40,663 bases of DNA, taken from the NCBI GenBank assembly GCA_003254885.1, contig QANT01007099.1:1-40663 (forward strand). The letters are read 5' to 3'. Position numbers and translations under genes: made by a program. This document shows, one piece after another, positions 1 through 10,360 of this stretch. The notes beneath the pieces are model-generated. The model was not told the DNA's origin. It ran no database searches and saw only the letters and a program-made list of their open reading frames with translations. The DNA comes from Purshia tridentata (taxonomy: Eukaryota > Streptophyta > Magnoliopsida > Rosales > Rosaceae). Position 1 is the stretch's first letter. The number at the start of each line of letters is the position of its first letter.

Positions 1-595
1 CAGGGGAGGGAGTTTTGAACTGAGTGCTGAAGACTTTGGAATTTTGGCTGTTGTATCAGATGTTTGGTGGACTTCCCATCTATTGTGCTTGTAGTTCCTT
101 CTTTTCCAATAAATCTGTGTTTAGTATAAAAAATTATATACCATGTAGGTTAACTCTTAACAATCAGAGTGCAAGATAAGATTATCACATTAATGCCAGA
201 AATATATGAATGCCTCAATTGTCAAACTTCTCTACATTACTAAACAAGTTTCATCAAGGAAAATCTAGATGGCCACAGCCATAAAAAAAACAATAAAACT
301 AGTCTATGGCATTTTACATTCTTTGCTGAAAAGCATCAATGAACACATACACACAACGATAAGCATTCAGATTTGCATGCGAATTACCCATCAAAATCAA
401 CTTGCTAGAATCCATAAATATTGAATCCAAATCTAACGTGCTTGTATGGGGATGATTACCGTCAAATTGATTGATTTATCAAACTCAGAAAGGGAACCAT
501 ACACAAATCAAATGTTATTCCCACAGTGTCACCCAGATTTGTTTTAAAGCATGCATTTAATAACACATCAGAAATCTTCACAGCTCAGAATAACG
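1..595. other. AT-rich non-coding DNA, possible 3' UTR at left edge
   Basis: No coding region is supported here. The first ~120 bases are less AT-rich than what follows and hold an AATAAA hexamer at 108-113. This could be the 3' untranslated end of a plus-strand gene lying outside the window, but a hexamer alone is weak evidence. The remainder shows nothing recognisable. Confidence 0.3.
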
Positions 596-604
596 GACAT
601 TATT

Positions 605-792
605 TTAATTTTATTTTGTTATTTTTGTTTTTGATACCCAGAAATCCCCCAGGTGATCCAGATTGATACTGGGCCTCCAGCTGAACTCTAGAATCTTTGA
701 GAGGCAGGAAACTCTAGCAAGGAGCTAGATAGGTAACTTTGAGTAATCGAACCTCAGACCAGATGGGAGTAAACCATGAGCCTGACCAACTC
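605..792 (-). mobile_element. tRNA-derived SINE
   Basis: Read on the minus strand, the element starts with an A-box-like tract (GAGTTGGTCAGG, near 780-791) followed by a B-box-like GGTTCGATTAC (near 742-752), the internal RNA polymerase III promoter layout of a tRNA head. A tRNA-unrelated body follows, and the element ends in an A-rich tail (T-rich on the plus strand, about 605-640). The flanks carry GACATTATT (596-604) and GACATTCTT (793-801), a plausible imperfect target-site duplication. Length, head, tail and flanks together fit a plant SINE. The family is not identified. Confidence 0.6.
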
Positions 793-804
793 GACATTCT
801 TTTA

Positions 805-1893
805 AAGTATTTGAAAATGAAAAATATGTCTTTCAGGACAACTGTTGGAAAAATAAAGTCAAACTAGAGTGGTAAATACATACACATGTGTGTGTGTGTG
901 TGGGTGTTACCTTGTGCAAAGTGCTGGAGCAGAATATATAAATTGATGGGAGGATTTTGCTCTTCTACAAGTAAGGCTTGGAATAGAGGCACGGATTCTC
1001 TGACTGTGTCTAACTATCTGCACAGAAGTTATGTAAGTTAAGGGCTACCTTTGTTTTTTGGAAACATAGGGTAAGTGATTTTCCAGTGCTAGGTTAAGGA
1101 AAATATTTATGTTAATGTAATTTTCAAAAACAAAACCGGAAAACGGAGTTTTTTTTTTTTGGCCATGCGGTAAACTGAGTGAATTATGGTGAATCTGAAA
1201 GAGAGCAAGAAAGAAAGAAAAGCCATGGACAAGGTTTTTGGTGAATCTGAAGTATCTTGTAGCTAAAACTCATTTGACATACGTTCAAAACGTCGGCCGC
1301 CATTCCGAAATGTCGGATTTTGGAGTCGGCGATACCGATAGGGGTTGAAGCAAAATCTTCACCCGCATCCTTGATATTCGCCGATATGGACAATATTTTC
1401 GATAAATATTGGAAATTCGCGACATTGTACCGACATTCACCGAAATTCAGAGAACAAAAAATTGGAAAAACAAAAGGGAGAAGAATGAGAAATTAAGCCA
1501 AATTAAACTCAATTTTCCATACCCATCTACTAATTAAGAAACCTAATCAATGAATTAACATTAGAATATCAAAACCCAATACTTGAAAAAGAAGAATCTG
1601 ACATACCTTTACACCCCATCCTACATACTGTTGAGTATTTGAATCAGTTCTTATTGTGGAGTGAGTGAATACACAGCCTACCGACAACCCAAAAGGAATC
1701 CCAACTCCCATTCAACCCCAAACTAAAACTCTCAATAAATTGCACCAATTTATGAGAGTTTCGGCACCCAAACTTTGAGCAGGAACCTTGTGAAGGTGAG
1801 TCTCCTCCTCTTTCTCTGTCTCGCACTCTCTGTCTCACACTCTCTGTCTCTCGTGTCTGTGCTCAACCACAGAACGACTGATTTTGTCCTCTG
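805..1893. other. Intergenic DNA with simple repeats
   Basis: No gene is supported. A (TG)n microsatellite lies at about 887-902. A stretch at 1280-1440 repeats CGATAT/GACATT-type words and looks like a decayed dispersed repeat. A CT-rich tract (CTCTGTCTC words) lies at about 1800-1860. The short open frames here are uninformative. Confidence 0.35.
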
Positions 1894-1919
1894 TTTTTTT
1901 TTTTTTTTTTTTTTNTTTT
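1894..1919. repeat. Poly-T tract with an N
   Basis: A homopolymer of about 26 T is interrupted by N at 1915. The true length is unresolved in this assembly. Confidence 0.9.
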
Positions 1920-2039
1920 GAGGAATGATCTTGTTATCTTTTTTTTTTATCAGTAATTTTGCAATTATTATTTTTATTATATTTTTATACTATATTTCTT
2001 AGTAGATTGTATTGTATATAAATTTTAAAAGACGTTTAT

Positions 2040-2225
2040 AGAGTTTAAAAGTTATGTGGTATTCAATTAAAACTTTTAAAGACTTTTAAAAAGTTCGTAA
2101 AAATCTATATCTATTCAATTGAGAATGTTAAATAGTCTATAAAAGTCATGTGGTATTCAATTAAAATTTTTAATGACTTTTAAAAAGTTTATAAAAATCT
2201 ATGTGTATTAAAAAAGTCATACACT
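2040..2225. repeat. ~94-bp imperfect tandem duplication
   Basis: The words ATGTGGTATTCAATTAAAA and GACTTTTAAAAAGTT recur at about 94-bp spacing (first copy near 2054, second near 2148). The surrounding DNA to about 2430 is rich in related AAAGTCTATAAAA words, so this looks like the inside of a larger AT-rich, MITE-like repeat. Its ends were not found. Confidence 0.5.
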
Positions 2226-2429
2226 TTTATAAACTTCATTTAATAATAAATTTCTAAAGACTTTGGTAGACTTTTCTATGTATTTCAAAGTCATTATAAA
2301 TCTGATCTCTTCTCTACGGATTTATAAGAATTTCTATAGACTCTGTAAAACTCTGTGAAAATATATAAATTCTGCAAAAGTCTGCAACTTGAAAAAAGTC
2401 TATAAAAGTCTTTATAAATCTATATACAC

Positions 2430-2924
2430 TACACCAGAGTATGTGCAATGCTAAAGATAATTGGCATGTCAATACAAAATTTTCATTTTTCAATTTCTCA
2501 ATTATTGATTTTTTTTTTTGACCAATCTCAATTATTGATTTGACTTAAGCTATTTGTTTGCAATGCTTCAAGTTAAAAGCATAAGTCAATGGTTATATAA
2601 TTTTTAATACTTTTGTATATTCTCTTACAAATTGAAATTTTTATTTTATTTATGAGTATTTTAATTATAAGATACTGACATCCTTTTAAATTAACTAAAA
2701 GCATTTAAACAAAAATAATTACTCAAAGCTTAACTTTTATTTACTTGCAGCTTACTTTCTATTTACTTGTAACTCACCTTCTATTTAATTGCAGCCCAAC
2801 CCCAGAAAGCACAACAAAAAACACGAGAGACAATACCCCCAAATTATTTGTTTGTCATCGACTTCTAAATTTTTCAATAAATATCAAATTTATTAGTTTT
2901 CTACTATAATCTCTTTCTTTTTCA
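2430..2924. other. AT-rich DNA, nothing recognised
   Basis: No open frame, RNA gene or structured repeat is supported in this stretch. Confidence 0.4.
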
Positions 2925-3290
2925 CTTCATATTTATTTGCAGTTCAATTTTAATTCTTCAAATTTACAATATAGTTTCAGTTCTTTATATTTACAGTACA
3001 GTTTCAATTCTTCATATTTACAGTACAATTTCAGTTCTTCATATTTACAGTACAGTTTCAGTTCTTCATATTTGTAATACAGTTTCAGTTCTTCATATTT
3101 ACAATATAGTTTCAGTTCTTCATATTTGCAGTACAATTTTAGTTCTTCATATTTGCAGTACAATTTTAGTTCTTCATATTTGCAGTACAGTTTCAGTTCT
3201 TCATATTTGTAATACAGTTTAAGTTCTTCATATCTACAGTATAGTTTTAGTTCTTAATATTTGCAATACAGTTTCAGTTTTTCCAATTTC
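2925..3290. repeat. 27-bp minisatellite, about 13 copies
   Basis: A unit reading roughly CAGTTTCAGTTCTTCATATTTACAGTA recurs every 27 bp with scattered substitutions. Because 27 is divisible by three, the minus strand stays open for 76 codons (2933-3163) and encodes a nine-residue repeat of the type LYCKYEELK. That frame is a by-product of the repeat and not a likely gene. Confidence 0.85.
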
Positions 3291-3438
3291 AATTTTAATT
3301 TCAATTTCACATTACAGTTTCAGTTTGTTAATAAACTCATATTTACTGGTTTATTATTTTGTTTGATACCTTAAAATGAAGAAAATGGGTTTTTTCTGAG
3401 TTTCTAGGAGGTGGAAATGGCAGCAATTGCGAGCTGCT

Positions 3439-4044
3439 TGTCACGCACCTAGACTTACCCTTGCTAGATGACCGTGATGGCACTTAGACGACTCCCTTTT
3501 TGCCACCTAAGTCAGCCTCCAATGTGCTTGAGAGTTTCCTTGAACCCCAAAGACACAACGCCTTGAGAGAGAAAGACAAGAAGAGAACACTTGGAGAAAG
3601 CTAAGTAGAGAACTTGTATTGATAGCTTGAATTGCTTAGACTTGCTTAGATTAGCTTGGATGGTTACAAAGGAGGTGCCTCCTCCTATTTATAGGCTTTG
3701 AGGAGGTTAATCCAATGGTTAGAAACTATACAAATGTCACCCATCTAAGGGTGGTTCTAGAATCTTCCATATTCTACACTTTTCTTTTATCTACTTACAA
3801 GCTTCTAGAATACTTCTAGAGTATTCCATGTTCTAAGAGGTTCTACACCTTTCTTAGATATTTATTTACACTTCTCTAGAATGGTTCTAGAGACTTCTAT
3901 ATGCTAGAACTTTGAAGAGTTCTCTAGAAATTGGCCTTACCCTTAATTCTTGAACTTTGTGGGACTTTTTAGAACTTGGGCTTGACCTATGTAGAAAAAC
4001 CTCATTTTTTATGGGTTTTGCACCAAAATTGTTGGGTTGTGACA
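3439..4044 (-). repeat. 3' LTR of chromovirus
   Basis: It begins TGTCACGCAC and ends GGTTGTGACA on the plus strand, with inverted termini TGTCAC/GTGACA. It matches 7076-7681 over the same 606 bp, with about 12 substitutions and no indels. A minus-strand TATAAATA lies at 3686-3693. Confidence 0.95.
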
Positions 4045-4057
4045 CTCTTCCCCACCT
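4045..4057 (-). promoter_or_regulatory. Polypurine tract
   Basis: The minus strand reads AGGTGGGGAAGAG directly upstream of the 3' LTR. This is where plus-strand DNA synthesis is primed in LTR elements. Confidence 0.85.
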
Positions 4058-4097
4058 ATGCGGTCGACGCCCTCGTCGAGTCTTCCTCTTTGAACTT

Positions 4098-6996
4098 TCA
4101 TATGTGCTCGGGGAATTGCCACAGTAGATCTTCACGTTCCCAGCTCGCCTCAGTCTCTGGCAAGTCCTTCCACTTTACCAGATACTCGGTATAAGGTTGG
4201 ACTCCGCGCCTTCTGATAACTCTATCGGCCATGATGTAATCGACATCCTTGTCAAAGGAAGTGACTACTGCGGTAGGCGCTCGATCCGAAACACTTCGAC
4301 TTGGATCTTCCATGTCTTCATTATATGGCTTCAGATCTTTGAAAGCCTGCTGGCACTTCTCAGTCCACTCCCAAGTAGACTTCTTCTTTAGAAGATCTGT
4401 AAGTGGTGATGCTCGCCCTGAGTATCCCTTGATGAACCGCCTATAGTAATTTACCAACCCAAGGAATGACCATAACTCCGTTACCTTGGTTGGTGCCTCC
4501 CAGTCTCGGATGGCTTGGACTTTCTTCTCGTCCATCTTGATAACCCCTTGGCTGATCTTGTGTCCCAAGAAGTTCACCTCTTGTAAGGCGAAAGAACACT
4601 TCTCCAGCTTCACCTACAACTTGTTTTCCCTCAATACTTGGAACACTTTCCTTAGATGCTCGATGTGCTCCTCCAATGTTTTGCTATAAACCACTATATC
4701 ATCCAAGTATACTACCACGAACTTGTCCAAGTACGGGTAGAATAACTTGTTCATCAAGGTGCAAAACGTGGCTGGTGCATTCATGAGACCAAATGGCATT
4801 ACTAGGAACTCAAAAGCACCATACCTGGTCACACATGTAGTCTTGGCCTCGTCTCCTTCGGCTATGCGGACTTGGTAGTATCCCGACCTCAAATCAAGTT
4901 TTAGAGAAATACCTCGCTCCACCCAATTGGTCGAAGAGATCCGCTATCAGAGGAATAGGATACTTGTTCTTTATGGTTACCTTGTTTAGAGCTCGATAGT
5001 CAATGCATAGGCAAAGAGATCCATTTGCCTTCTTCTGGAACAATACTGGAGCACCATAATGGGCTTTCGATGGTTGTATGAATCCCGCATCCAATAGCTC
5101 TTTGAGTTGTTTCTTTAGTTCCTCCAACTCTGGTGGTGCCATCCTGTATGGAGACATTGATGGCGGCTTGGCTCCCGGTTCTAGCTCAATCTTGTGGTCC
5201 ACCTCCCTCCTAGGCGGCAACCTTCTCGGTAGTTCTGGCGGCATCATGTCCTCAAACTCCTTGAGGACTCTGGAAACTTCCTTTGGCAGCTGGCCCCTAT
5301 CATTAGCATCTTCTTCTACCAGCGATGCTAAGTAAGTCGGTTCATGCCTCTTTAATCCCTTAGAGAGTTGCGTGGCCGACAATATTTTGGATGACTTTGT
5401 TTCGGCTTTGGCAGGGACTAGGCATGGAAGACTTCCTCCATTCAGGCATATTGCATCCAAAGCGGGAAGGATAGTAGCATTTCCCTTCCGCAAGAACTCC
5501 ATGCCAAAGACAACTTTGAAGTCATCCATTGGTACCACAGATAAGTCGAGGGTACCCTTCCATTCGCCAATGCGAACGTCTACCCCACGAGCAATGCCAT
5601 GCACGGCCTTGGCCTTTGAGTTGACGGCCTTCAGCCACCCGCCTCCTTAGGTCACTTCAAGTCCCAATTTCTTGGCTTCATCTAGGGAAATGAAGTTGTG
5701 CGTGGCTCCGGTGTCTACCATGGCTTGGGTGAACTTTTTGTTGATGTTCACGTCCAAGTACATGAGACCTTTGTTTTGCTGCTTAGGTAATTCCTTATGC
5801 CCCTTAGCAGCATTAAGAATTTGTAGAGATCCTACCTTAGAGTCATCCCCACTAAGGCATTCCTCGTCAAGCTTTGTCGCGAGTGCGCTCAAAGCTTTCC
5901 TCCTTGGGCAATCCCTAGCCCAATGATCCCCATCGCAAAGGAAACACCCAGAACGAGGTTTGTGGTCCTTACCACCCTTGTCCCCTTTCTCGAAACTCTT
6001 AAAAGTTTTCTTATGAGAAGGTGGTTTGGACGTACCTTCCTTGTGGCTCGAGGCCTTATCTCCCTCACCTTTGGGGTAACTACTCTTGGAGGATGAGGGC
6101 TTGGACTTGGAAGAATTGCTCTTCTTGAATTCGACAAGTTGCTCTGCTGCGGCCATCGCGCTAGCTAAGTCTTGCACACCTCATCGACGCAACTCTTGTC
6201 CCGCCCACGGTTGTAGTCCATCCATGAAGTTGAACAACAACTCCTTGTCCGCCATATCGGGGATTTCCAACATGAGGGATGAGAATTCTTTGACATAGTC
6301 GCGTAGACTTCCCGTGTGCTTTAGTCGCTTAAGATTCTTTCTAACTAGATGCTCAGCATTCTCGGGATAGAACTGCTTCTTTAATTCATTCTTGAATTGA
6401 TCCCAAGTATCGATAGTGCACGTACCTCTTTCGATGTCAGCATGTCGACGCCTCCACCATAGCGTAGCCGTGTCGGTGAGGTACATGGTCGCCACTCTAA
6501 TTTTTGCCCTCTCATCCGTGATAGAGACAGCCTCAAAGTACTGCTCCACATTGAACAGAAAGTTGTCCAACTCCCTAGCACTCCTAGACCCATTGTAGGT
6601 CTTAGGTTCAGGAGTTTTGACCTTCTGAGATCCATGGTTAGGCGCCCCATCATTCGCCATGGCCCTCTTCCATAAAGCCCAATCGCCTCGCATTTCCTCG
6701 ACTTGAGCTTGGAGGGTCTCCACGACTTCCTTAACATGAGTCTCATGCTCCACCCGAGCTTGCTCATGTTGTTGTGCTAGCTCATTCATAGTAGCTAGCA
6801 AGTCACCCTTGACATCCTTGGTGATCTCCTCTGTGACTTCCTCTCGCATCTCCTCAAGAGCATTGCGAAAGTCCGCCACAGCGAGCTCAATCTTGGCAAG
6901 CCTTGCCTTGTAGCTAGACATGATGTCCCTTGACTTCTCACGCTTCTTCCCAACCTTGGGAGCGATCTTAGCAGCAACGTTCTCCACTTCCGACAT
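4098..6996 (-). pseudogene. Chromovirus gag-pol, broken, with RT fused to chromodomain
   Basis: Reading from 6996 downward: a coiled-coil-rich gag N-terminus, the retrotransposon gag core (about 6600-6190), a CCHC-type knuckle (CFLCDGDHWARDC, about 5945-5907), a protease with VDTGATHNF at about 5723-5697, and reverse transcriptase with YLDD. Breaks are an in-frame TGA at 6181-6183 in gag, a TAA at 5647-5649 just after the protease active site, a one-base frameshift in the T4 run at 4899-4902, and a TAG at 4614-4616. At about 4328-4331 the frame passes straight from the end of the RT region to a chromodomain-like tail ([14 protein letters not shown] ... [16 protein letters not shown]), so the RT C-terminal part, RNase H and integrase are absent. 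The final stop is at 4098-4100. A copy like this could only move with enzymes supplied in trans. Confidence 0.92.
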
Positions 6997-7034
6997 TATT
7001 CTCTCTCCTTAGTCACGAACCCCTTCGTAACTTT

Positions 7035-7072
7035 GGCTCTGATACCACTNCGTAACTTTGGCTTTGATACCA
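7035..7072 (-). promoter_or_regulatory. Duplicated primer-binding site (initiator tRNA-Met type)
   Basis: On the minus strand TGGTATCAAAGCC lies at 7060-7072, three bases from the 5' LTR. A second version, TGGTATCAGAGCC, the usual plant chromovirus primer site, lies at 7035-7047. Both sit in a 24-base tandem repeat (7026-7049 and 7051-7074) separated by N at 7050. Confidence 0.8.
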
Positions 7073-7075
7073 CTT

Positions 7076-7681
7076 TGTCACGCACCTAGACTTACCCTTG
7101 CTAGATGACCATGATGGCACTTAAACGACTCCCTTTTTGCCACCTAAGTCAGCCTCCAATGTGCTTGAGAGTTTCCTTGAACCCCAAAGACACAACGCCT
7201 TGAGAGAGAAAGACAAGAAAAGAACACTTGGAGAAAGCTAAGTAGAGAACTTGTATTGATAGCTTGAATTGCTTAGACTTGCTTAGATTAGCTTGGATGG
7301 TTACAAAGGAGGTACCTCCTCCTATTTATAGGCTTTGAGGAGGTTAATCCAATAGTTAGAAACTATACAAATGTCACCCATCTAAGGGTGGTTCTAGAAT
7401 CTTCCATATTCTACACTTTTCTTTTATCTACTTACAAGCTTCTAGAATACTTCTAGAGTATTCCATGTTTTAAGAGGTTTTACACATTTCTTAGATATTT
7501 ATTTACACTTCTCTAGAATGGTTCTAGAGACTTCTATATGCTAGAACTTTGAAGAGTTCTCTAGAAATTGGCCTTACTCTTAATTCTTGAACTTTGTGGG
7601 ACTTTTTAGAACTTGGGCTTGACATATGTAGAAAAACCTCATTTTTTATGAGTTTTGCACCAAAATTGCTGGGTTGTGACA
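7076..7681 (-). repeat. 5' LTR of chromovirus
   Basis: The partner of 3439-4044 at equal length, with a minus-strand TATAAATA at 7323-7330. The outer flanks carry GCTGCT (3433-3438) and TGCTGCT (7682-7688), so the target duplication is suggestive but out of register. Confidence 0.95.
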
Positions 7682-9990
7682 TGCTGCTAAGGATAGTGTC
7701 GACAAGTAATCCCATCAAATCAAGTAAAGTTAAAAGAAATATTCAGCTGATTACTTTCCAATGATAACTAGACATGCGTCCCATATCCCATGTGCTTTGC
7801 CACTTTATCCTTTGTGTTTTTGTAGACTTTATCTCCTCCTTATCAATTTATCATACAGAGAGTTTATCTTTATTTCTCTTTCAAGCACTTGAGTGCCTCT
7901 CCAAAGCTTCAAGTGTGAAGTTGTTCATATGCAAGACAGATGCAAAGTTAATTTTCTCACCTTCCCCTTAATACATGCTGTAGTAACAGCTATTATATTC
8001 TAAAAAAGGCAAACCCTTGCATAACATCACCAGTAATCACCAAATTTAGACAATCTTCCATGAACTTAAGTCTAAAAGTAATAAAACAAAAAGAAAAAAA
8101 AACTTTGCACCACATAGAACAATTTATGCAATATATCACACAATTAAATCACAAGTAATGCTAAGAAACATATATTTGGAAACTACAATTGCTCAACAAA
8201 ATAGGTTAGCTTGAGAAGCCAAGTTCATGCAAGGAATCTAGAGACCAACACCAACTATTAAATATCAATTTTCTTATTTGTGAGCTTGCATAGCACAATG
8301 AAAAGCTGGCAAAGGCGTGAACTCACTCATGCCCTAGCGAGAGTCGCCACCTTCTCTTTAGATCTGCCGCCTATGACGAGAGGAATCGACTCATGGTGGT
8401 TGTGGTTCGATCTTGCATCGCCGTTAGGAACAGAAAGTCAACGGTGGAGCCCAGCAGCCTTTCCCTTCGAATCGCCAATGTTGTAGTTGGTATGAATAAT
8501 CCAATGGTGCTTGGCCAACAAAAAAATGGTGTTATTAAGTGGTGTGAAGTGAAAAACGTGTTAAAAAATTAGTAAATGATAAGAAGACATATTTACCTTA
8601 TTCTTAAATAAACTAACTTAATTGTTACATTATATGAATAGATGTATTACATATTAAAATCAATAAAAAAGATGTAGCTTAGAGTAATTAATTCTTTATT
8701 TATTTCAAAAATTATACCATTAAAATTATTTATATGAGATCTTCAAAATGAGCTTAATATTTAATAGTTGTTAATAATTTAAATTAATACCTAAATTTAA
8801 TAAAAAATCATAATTTATATAATAAAAATGGATAATATTAATATTGAAGACAAAAGTTGCAATTGTGCAATTGTGCCTATGTTGTTATTCATGACATTAA
8901 TATTAATATTATTCATTAATAATGGATGAGTTAAGAGTCAACTCACAATTATTTTATTGTTAATTTTTTTTATATGTTAATGTTGAAGGCAACATACAAG
9001 TAAAGAAGTGTCAAGCCAAAAACTTATCTCTCTTGCATTGGCCAACACATTACAATGTACATTACTCCTTGGCCCACCATTTCTTGGTTTTAGGTATGTC
9101 AATTGGCAATTCATGGATCAATTTTTTGACTTGTCAATTAATAAGTTAATTCAATAATTGACTATTGACTTCCCATTGCAAGTCTTACAGTGTCAATATA
9201 TTGAACTGACCTTGCATTGCACATGCTCTTATACAATCATACATGTCATTATTCTACTGGACATAATTTTTATTTTTCTTTTATAATGTATTTGGCTGTT
9301 AAAAAAAAACCTGGGATATAAAAAAATCCACATTTAGTGCATAGAAAATTGAAAGTTGTGAATTTGACTAAATTAAATAGAGAACTTCACAGATTATGAG
9401 GGAAATATTTATGGAATTTCTAGAGCTAAAATCCTGAGTTTAAATTCTAATAAAATCGGCGTCATTTTACAATTCTGAATCAATCAGAAACTTTTTATTT
9501 CAAATAGGAAAAAACTAGAAAATTCTTAAAATCAAAATTACTCATAAAAAAACAAAAGGGAAGTCTTTTGTCCATTCCTCCAAAAAAATACACATACATC
9601 TTCTCTACTAAGGATAGGCAGGGTGTGGTTCGGTGCAGTGCTTGTGTAAAACCATGCACCGCGCCGTAAATGCATAAATAGTGCAGTTCTATGTTTTCCT
9701 ATGAGTTAGAGTATTTAATTAGCAGTAAAGGCTAGAAAAAACATCACAAACATTTTTAGTTGCAACTTGCATACCATTTGAAATATGAGAACAATCATCG
9801 TTCTCTATCATGAGAACTCTATTGCCAATTCTAGACCTTTTATGTATGACATTCAAAGACAAAAGATTGAGGCAATAAATTGATAGCTAGAGAAAACAAA
9901 AATACATACATATATAAATTGAGAATTTTTAAAAACACATGCAGTACAATAAAATAAGATAAATTGACATTTATAGCATGATAATAAGAG
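7682..9990. other. AT-rich intergenic DNA
   Basis: No gene is supported. A short GC-richer island at about 8285-8485 carries an open frame of 68 codons on the plus strand with no recognisable domain, and may be a decayed fragment. The rest is AT-rich with poly-A/T runs. Confidence 0.35.
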
Positions 9991-10019
9991 CAACTAAACA
10001 TATATAGATAAATAAATGT

Positions 10020-10360
10020 ATACTGAACATATTTAAAAAGTATTCAGAATAATCTAACTTTTTGGTTGAAGAGATAAATATTGCAATACAACAACCTGAA
10101 GATGAAGTTTGCAACAATATCACAATTTGAAGATGAAGTTTAGAAAAACCACATAATAGCACCTGCTAAAACATAAATATAAATGTTCAAAATACAGCAG
10201 GAAGATAAATAAGAGAAAAATTTACATATAATGCAATAAAATATATACAAAGTATTAGGTAAAATCTAACCTTTCATTTAACAGGATAGAATACAATGAT
10301 AGGAGAATTTGAAGATCAAGCTTTGAAAACCAATATAACAGCACCTACAAAACACATTAA
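10020..10360. repeat. Diverged direct duplication (~180-210 bp)
   Basis: AAAGTATT...AATCTAAC, AATTTGAAGAT...AAGTTT/AAGCTTT and TA(A)CAGCACCT..AAAACA recur in the same order at about 180-212-bp spacing. The copies are too diverged to define edges by eye. Confidence 0.35.

Larger units (their letters stand above)
3439..7681 (-). mobile_element. Ty3/gypsy chromovirus, complete but defective
   Basis: The element is bounded by two 606-bp LTRs and carries gag, protease, part of reverse transcriptase and a chromodomain on the minus strand. The internal region is only 3,031 bp, well short of a full chromovirus, because RNase H and integrase are missing. A primer-binding site matching the 3' end of initiator tRNA-Met lies next to the 5' LTR, and a polypurine tract lies next to the 3' LTR. 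The reverse transcriptase wording suggests the Galadriel/Reina side of the chromoviruses, judged from memory only. LTR divergence of about 2% suggests insertion within roughly the last million years at commonly used plant substitution rates. Confidence 0.93.

Noticed and set aside
2933..3163. 76-codon frame with a nine-residue repeat
   Set aside because: Fully explained by a 27-bp minisatellite.
2930..3330. CRISPR-like repeat array
   Set aside because: The repeats are contiguous 27-bp units without unique spacers, in a plant nuclear sequence.
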